This document shows, piece after piece, positions 55,560-64,000 of a stretch of DNA of 64,000 nucleotides. A program made the translations under genes and the position numbers. Position 1 is the first letter of the stretch, and every line of letters starts with the position of its first letter. The stretch is from Crambe crambe (taxonomy: Eukaryota; Porifera; Demospongiae; Poecilosclerida; Crambeidae): the NCBI GenBank assembly GCA_963924555.1, contig OZ004591.1, positions 4,340,001-4,404,000 of the forward strand. Direction: 5' to 3'. The notes beneath the pieces were generated by a model, which had not been told where the DNA came from, ran no database searches, and was given only the letters and a program-made list of their open reading frames with translations.

Positions 55560-57560
55560 TCAAGAAAGGATCTCTTTGATTTCACGATGGATCTGGCACA
55601 GAAAGTCTATATAAGTGACTCCTTCCCACTGCCCCGCCCCCTTGTCCTCCTTTAGGAGTCTTCTGAAGAATATCTCACTCTTATCCTTTTGTTTGCACAC
55701 AACCAACTAGAAAAGGAGATAGATATAAAATTGCTAAGTCAAATACATGAATCATACCATTATCAAGGGAAAATTTGCTGCCAATAATATTACACCAACA
55801 CAATGATTGTTTTTAGCTGCGTGCACATGTTTGTATGCACATACAAGTTAATTATGTTAAATTTAGTGGCTATCAATCAATAACATAAGAACGTGTCTAT
55901 AATGATGCTCCAATATAACAATTGTAGAGCTTCAGTGATCTGGAGGATTACATTTAATTTCAGGCCTGATCAATCGAATCTTTTGCACACAAACAACTAG
56001 AAAGGAGACAATTGCCAAACAATCTGTTGCAGACACATGTCCACACATCAAAGGCCACTATCTCTGCTGCAAAGAATAGACCCAAAGCATTACATGGCTA
56101 TGATTATCTTACGTACCAAACTGAGAGGGTCCATTGGACTGATAATTATGAAACATAGTATTCAGCACTATGAATAATACAAAACAAACTGTGGATGGAT
56201 ATCATGCTACCTAGGTGCAGAGAGAGTTAGAGTTAGAGGGAGGTGTCAGTATAGACAACAATCACTGTTGCATACAGTATACTTCAGTGATACATGTTCA
56301 ATTTGGTGAGTGTGCAAGTGCCAGATTTTTTCCTTCAGTGTTCTGTGAGACTAGAAGTGGCAGTATCAGTAATATTCTGATCACTTTATGAGGGTACACC
56401 TTCTGGACGGAGTCAGTTGGTCTCATCCACATCACCATCACCAAACCATTCTCTATACAATGTCATACAACAATGATCAATATTACAAGTCAACACCATC
56501 AAGTACTCCAGACAGCCAAATATGTGTCCTATTCACTCACATTACTCACACCACAAAATAGATAGCCAAACAAGTTAGAAATGTGTCTGTATTAGTACAA
56601 TGGGTGTCAGTGAAGGTATCTCGATATATTTAGAGAGTCCACAATGGTTGCACTACAATACACTCTAGTCTGGACTGAAATGTCAAGCACAACAGTACAA
56701 TAGAGAATGGTTCAACTAGACTATTGACTCACATGATAAAAGGGCAGCTGACTTGGGCATACATGGGGAGGAGTTTGAAGCTCTCAGGGAGAATGAGTTG
56801 TCTTGCAGGAGACTGACTGGAGCAGTGCTTACGACAGCAGGAGAGGATGACTGCACATTGGCGAGTGAAACTCTCATGGATGTTCTTGCACATCGTGTCA
56901 AGGGAAGCATTCATGACTGTGTGAAAAAATGATAAAGAGAACCACAAATATTATTTCATCACACCACTGAAAAACTAGGTATGGTACTCATCCTTTCTCC
57001 TCTCTTTCTAGAATATTTTATATAGGTACTTGATGCTGCCATGCCAAGAAAATTAGAGGTAATGTCACACAAGTTGGATAGAAACTTCTCCCCTCCCATT
57101 TATATGATATGACTCACGATCACTCCTTGATGTGTTGTAAACCATTGAGAAAAGTTAAGCATATTAGACATCAGAGGCTTCAAAGCACATGAGGGTAGCT
57201 CCATTAAAGGTCTTACCATTGAGAATCTTCACCTCCATGGCCCATGTATGGGGACCTTGACTTAGAGGAACAGTTGATGGCAAGGTTGTGCACATACAGC
57301 CTTCACTGACAGTATACGTAGCCAACCCTATGGTAAGAAGTAGACTACGTATTCTGGACTAGGGATCCACTGTATCAATGGGAGTATGGGAATACATAGT
57401 GGGTCCTGATACTGTATGACATAACTCTCGCGTACACTGTACTAGAGGGATGGAAGTGTCACACTTAATGTACCTGAGAGAAAGCCATTTTACCATTTCT
57501 GAGTGCATGTTCAATCCATTTTCATTTTCGACCAGTGTCAAGACAGTTCTAGCTCTAAAA
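55560..57560 (-). pseudogene. SEC24: SEC24 pseudogene copy G (heavily deleted)
   Basis: Relics in order: a beta-sandwich exon end near 57560-57480, RLYVHNLAINCSS near 57310-57230, the helical exon QCAVILSCCRKHC with LILPESFKLLPMYA at 56915-56730 (cut short and missing NCLLK), a gelsolin-like ENGLVMVMW near 56455-56400 with internal loss, and the C-terminal exon 55706-55560 ending EILS and a stop. The middle exons and the whole trunk are absent. Only the last exon appears intact. Confidence 0.72.
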
Positions 57561-57844
57561 CCTTGCATGTTGGATGGTATTAATGCATACTCTTTTTGTG
57601 TAAACGCCTTTCCAACAGAGCAGAATAAGCCACCGAGGTATTAGATCAGCATAATTGTCTCCATGAATACCTGAGGATACCCACCAATTTTCCATAAGAA
57701 CCAGTATCAGAGTGTAATGCTCAATAGTTCAAGATCCATGAGTGCAATCATATGATGATGACTGGAGTTTATTTCCAATGGCATAATGTAGCTGAAGTGA
57801 GCAGGACATTGATTTATTCATTATTCTGTCACTTTCTGCCCTTC

Positions 57845-60156
<2,312 letters not shown>

Positions 60157-60292
60157 CACATGGATAGTGAATGTTATAAAGCTCCTGTTACACCAACTTT
60201 TTATTTAGAAATAACTTTGTCGATAAAAATAATATTAACTTTCAAAACCTATACAACTAAACTAACTTTTTGTGTGTGTATGTGTTCAGAGT

Positions 60293-63200
60293 TCACTCGA
60301 ATGTTTGGATATTGTCCAGGAGTTCAGCGGCTGAGGGTCTGTTGTCTTTGTCTTGCTGAATGCATCGTTTGATCAAGTCCACCCAGTGATGGTCTTGGAT
60401 GGATGCTATCAACCTCTCACGAGCTGAGACTTCAGGGAATTGACAAGTGCACATCTCGACAAGGAGCACCCCAAAACTGAAGATGTCCATCTTGGGGGAC
60501 TGGAGGGAAGTGTTGTGTGCCTCTGGAGCGGCGTACACAGGAGAACCTGGTCCCACAGTCTGCAGTTGCTGCTGGAAGTTGACTGAGCCATAATCGGTGA
60601 CTTTAGCTCTCCAGCGATTGGAAGGCAAAGGCTCGAGGAGGACATTGGCACTGCTGATGTTGCGATGGATGATCGGGTCTGGGTGTATCATGTGGAGGTA
60701 GTTGAGGGCTTTGGCCACATCTAGAGAGACAGTGATGGTGACATTGGCTGGCAAATTCTTCTGCTTTAGCTGTTGTCGTAGATTGGTGGGCATCAATTCA
60801 GTGAGAATCACCATCTCTTCTTGCAGTGAAGCTCCAATGAACTGCACTAGATTGGGGTGGCGAAGTCTCGCTGCCATGTTCATCTCTCGTATGAAGAGAT
60901 CATGGTAATACTCGTACTGCAGTTCCTTGTTAAGGAATTTTGCAGCTACTCTGGTCCCTCTGAACTTTGCAACCATCATCTCTCCCCAACCACCTCCACC
61001 CAAATTCTCTCTCGTGATGATGATTTCGTCTCTCTGCACCACCCAATGCCTCTCCTCAGCTTTCCTCTCTGGCTGTCTGGTTTGCTGTGATCTTCTCTCT
61101 GCTTCAATTTGCTCCTGATGTCTTCTCTCAGCTTCTTCAGCTCGCCTCTCAGCTTCCTTTACTTGTTTCTCAGCTGCTTGTCTTTTTTCTGCTTCCCTGG
61201 CTTGTTTATTGGACTCTACAGGAGAAAGCAATGATTGTACAATAATTATAACTCTCTCTTCAATTATGTGCACTATCCCTTCAGCTATTATACCTGCTGA
61301 CAATCTCCTCTCAGCTTCCCTGACTCTTTCTTCTTGGTCCCTCACCACTTGATTCATCTTCACCATTTTCTCCCTGATCCTCTCACTTGTCCCTCGCTGG
61401 CTGTTGTCAGCTACATCTGTCAGCACCCACTCTCCAGTGAGAGACTGCAACTCTGCAAGATAACAAAAATAACAGCATTGCGAAGCTGGAACTGCCTTGC
61501 ATTAAGAGATTTTGATCAGCTGTTCAGCGAGTGAGCTGATCATGACTCATAGTATGATTCGGGTGATATGAATCCATCCATCCAGTTACAATTACAGTTA
61601 GGTCTGTAATGTCACAAAGCACTTACACTTACTGACAAAATGCTGTACAGTCAATCATGTTTGCCTATTGCATTAACAGACCACCTGGTGAATTTAGAGT
61701 GTAGACCTAGATGAGTCATGAGCTATAAATAACTAGAACTAGTTATAAAGAGTTAAATAAGTACATGTCAAAATTAACATTGCACTTTGTCCTAGTAGTA
61801 TAATAAAAGGAGCCTCACCAAATCGTAGCACAGTGGTCATGGACAACTTCTTGTAGTCATCATCAGTCTTATAATTCTTTGACCACTCAGGACAACCACC
61901 AAACATGACAACCTCTGTCACTCCTGGACTGATCGTAGAGGCAGCAGCACAATGCATAAATCTTGACTGGAGACTTGGAACTTGGACCTGCACATCATGC
62001 ATGTGTTTAAATATATACCTGTACACAACACTTGAACAGGACAGCTGAGATGAGTGAAGTATAAACACATGTCTATTGTTTGATGGAGCACATTTGGAAT
62101 ACTCTCTCACAGTTCAGGTGACTGAGGTATCGAGATTGTCACTCAGTAAATCACATTCCCTTACTTCTTTCCACTTCCTTGAGTCTAGATCCAATATCCA
62201 CACATCACTTAGTGCCACATTATTAGCATCACGTCCCCCAGTCATTAAAAGTTTAGGATTGTCTCCACCATAGCCCAAACAGACTGCAACATGAGTACTT
62301 CTTCCCACTGGACGAGGTATTCCTTCCTGATGGTCAAGTTTACTCCAGTGCTGCATAAAGGTACACAATAGGGAGAAAATCTATCAATCAAACAATTGTA
62401 TGGAGGATAGTTATGGCACTTATTATTACCAAAAATGGCACATTTTAATCCTTATTATTCATCCATACATCTCACCATAGTAGTCAAGTCTATGATAAAT
62501 GCATCATTGCTCCTCCCTATACCAGTGTGGTAACCCCCAAACAACACTGCACGGTGGCCATCAATCATGGTAAAGGAGAAACCAGCACAGGGAGGTGGCC
62601 TTGTCCCACTGACAGTAGGGGAGGACCATGTACCTGCAATGGATTCATAGAAATATCTGTTACATGTAACTGAGTCTTGTACAGATCATGAAATGAAGTA
62701 TTACTTCATCATGCATAATTGTTACAGAACTATGACACTGATGAAGTTTTAGGACTGCATCTTTATAGTGAAATCTTCCAGAACTAACAGGTATGGAAGG
62801 AGGTGTCTGGTCAAACTCTTACAATTGACTTATTCTGAATATCAACTTTTTTCTTGGTATTTACATCATGTGATATCATGGAAGGGCTATAGCCTCGTAT
62901 TCTGGCCTATTTTTTAGGCCTAGGTACGAGGCTAGGAAGGGGTATGGAATTTTGCATGAGGATTGTACTGTTAGTACTATGTCATAGTCAGTGAGGTATA
63001 GATAAGATGCAATGGAATGTGATACATTGCAATAGCTAACTAGTTATAAACTGCAATGGATTTGCCATCTATAAAGACAGTCTCCTATTAATAAACAGAT
63101 TCCTGTCTCAAGCAACCTACATAAGTAAAATATCGACCCACTTGATATGATATTATGTCTGTTGTTTTTAAATTTATGAGATGTCAGGATACGACAGACT

Positions 63201-64000
63201 AAAAGCCTTACAAGCTTCAAAATCAGCATAGTGACTTAGATCTGGATAGAAGTATGATTGATGGCCGTTTCAACCACTGCAAAGGAGACAGGCAAGCGTT
63301 AGGGATACAAGACTGAAAGCCTGCATGCAAGCTTCAAGTAACTTGGAATACGCATGCGCAATGTAATAATTAAGAACTGATCCAGTATGCTGGATCATGG
63401 AGTCACCAGACCCTTCGGTCTTATTGCGCGAGGGGCGGCTATGCCAGACTATAGTTCTTGAAGTGGCTGGTGTGATTTAGAACAAGCTGGTAACATGTAT
63501 ATCCCAGTTAAGAAGTGAATGTGTGATATTAATGATTATATGGGCATGGCCTTAAATAGATCCCATCATGTTTTTAAACTTTTCCCCAGTACCTAAAATC
63601 TTCAGATTTTTCTTTCTGTGCACTTTGTGTGAGACCACAATAATAATGATGTCCCTCACCTTTTTTGAGGTCAAAGGTGTGCATCTCGTTAGTACACCCA
63701 CTTCCATCAGTACGATTATCTTTTCTTACAAAATCTGCTCCTGACTGGGTGGGGCCTGATGGGATGCCATACCCACCAAACAGTACACATATTTCTCCCC
63801 ACACAACCATACCATGACCCCATTTCTTCATTGGACTGTCAGTACTGTGTGGTGCCAATTCCCTCCATGATGACGTCCTAGTGTTGAACTCATATAGAGA
63901 TCCATAATATGACTGCCCATCAAGCCCTCCATACGTGTAGATGATATGTCCTGAAGATGCACAGGCACCATAGTAGCACCAAGGGGGAGGGTCTCCTTTA
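60293..64000 (-). CDS. KK-G: Kelch-kinase, 5' end beyond the window, HRD changed to HRN (predicted pseudokinase)
   Basis: My exons are 64000(partial)-63660, 62633-62476, 62350-62165, 61987-61819, 61452-61294 and 61215-60293. Frames join cleanly through the visible part. The Kelch motifs and SLTGEW linker are present. There is no separate coiled-coil cassette; the helix (SNKQAREAEKRQ...) lies in the kinase exon. The kinase is N-lobe type 2 with lysine, DYG and APE kept, but the catalytic-loop Asp is Asn (IIHRNISSANVLL, codon near 60658-60660), which should abolish phosphotransfer. The 78-nt last intron (61216-61293) is stop-free and in frame, so retention would add 26 residues. The whole coding frame is otherwise open, so the gene may be kept as a non-catalytic member. 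Confidence 0.82.
62890..62934. mobile_element. 45-bp mini foldback in KK-G intron 1
   Basis: TAGCCTCGTATTCTGGCC faces GGCCTAGGTACGAGGCTA across a short T-rich loop. It is the counterpart of 33614-33658. Confidence 0.6.
63155..63450. other. Unique insert in KK-G intron 1
   Basis: These ~300 bp are absent from intron 1 of the other KK genes. They include GATCCAGTATGCTGGATC (a palindrome, near 63380) and a GC-rich end. No coding seen; probably another small mobile repeat. Confidence 0.4.

Overview
This window looks like an invertebrate nuclear genome, most plausibly a demosponge of the Amphimedon kind. That is an inference from many short phase-1 introns, expanded tyrosine-kinase-like kinases, small inverted-repeat elements and microsatellite-tailed retroelement scraps. 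The sequence itself does not name the species. There are no prokaryotic operons, rRNA or CRISPR arrays, and I found no tRNA by eye.

The backbone is a tandem array of one multi-gene unit, which I label A to G: a decayed MCM7 copy on the plus strand, then a convergent Kelch-coiled-coil-kinase gene (KK) on the minus strand, and in three places a decayed SEC24 copy on the minus strand. Layout: MCM7-A 1-2133, KK-A 2240-6330, SEC24-A 6427-10135, MCM7-B 11000-14081, KK-B 14243-21713, SEC24-B 21811-26807 plus a second SEC24 piece 27307-29110, MCM7-C 29813-30376, KK-C 30532-34628, MCM7-D 34990-35600, KK-D 35724-40663, a repeat-rich gap 40664-44090, MCM7-E 44096-45424, KK-E 45580-49452, MCM7-F 49815-50430, KK-F 50548-55462, SEC24-G 55560-57560, MCM7-G 57845-60156, KK-G 60293 to beyond the right edge.

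The KK genes are the part under constraint. Exon models built from splice sites give uninterrupted reading frames for A (781 aa), B (709), C (734), E (739) and F (946). D has one nonsense codon inside the kinase domain, and G runs off the window and carries a catalytic Asp-to-Asn change. Each protein has six Kelch blades, a conserved linker exon, a charged heptad coiled coil and a TKL-like kinase domain. The coiled coil is built from zero to four interchangeable symmetrical (1-1) exons, so the paralogues differ mainly in spacer length. There are two kinase N-lobe types joined to one nearly invariant C-lobe, which points to gene conversion.

By contrast, all seven MCM7 copies and all SEC24 pieces carry frameshifts, stops, lost splice sites or large deletions. 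They look like passengers of the duplications. The array is peppered with hAT-like inverted-repeat elements with 8-bp target duplications (22077, 27844, 28403), a decayed 2-kb DNA transposon inside a KK-B intron (16084-18088), foldback repeats, a TATG-flanked LINE scrap and a 0.9-kb minisatellite. A segment near 34.6-37.6 kb is almost identical to 49.4-52.4 kb, so duplication is recent and probably continuing.
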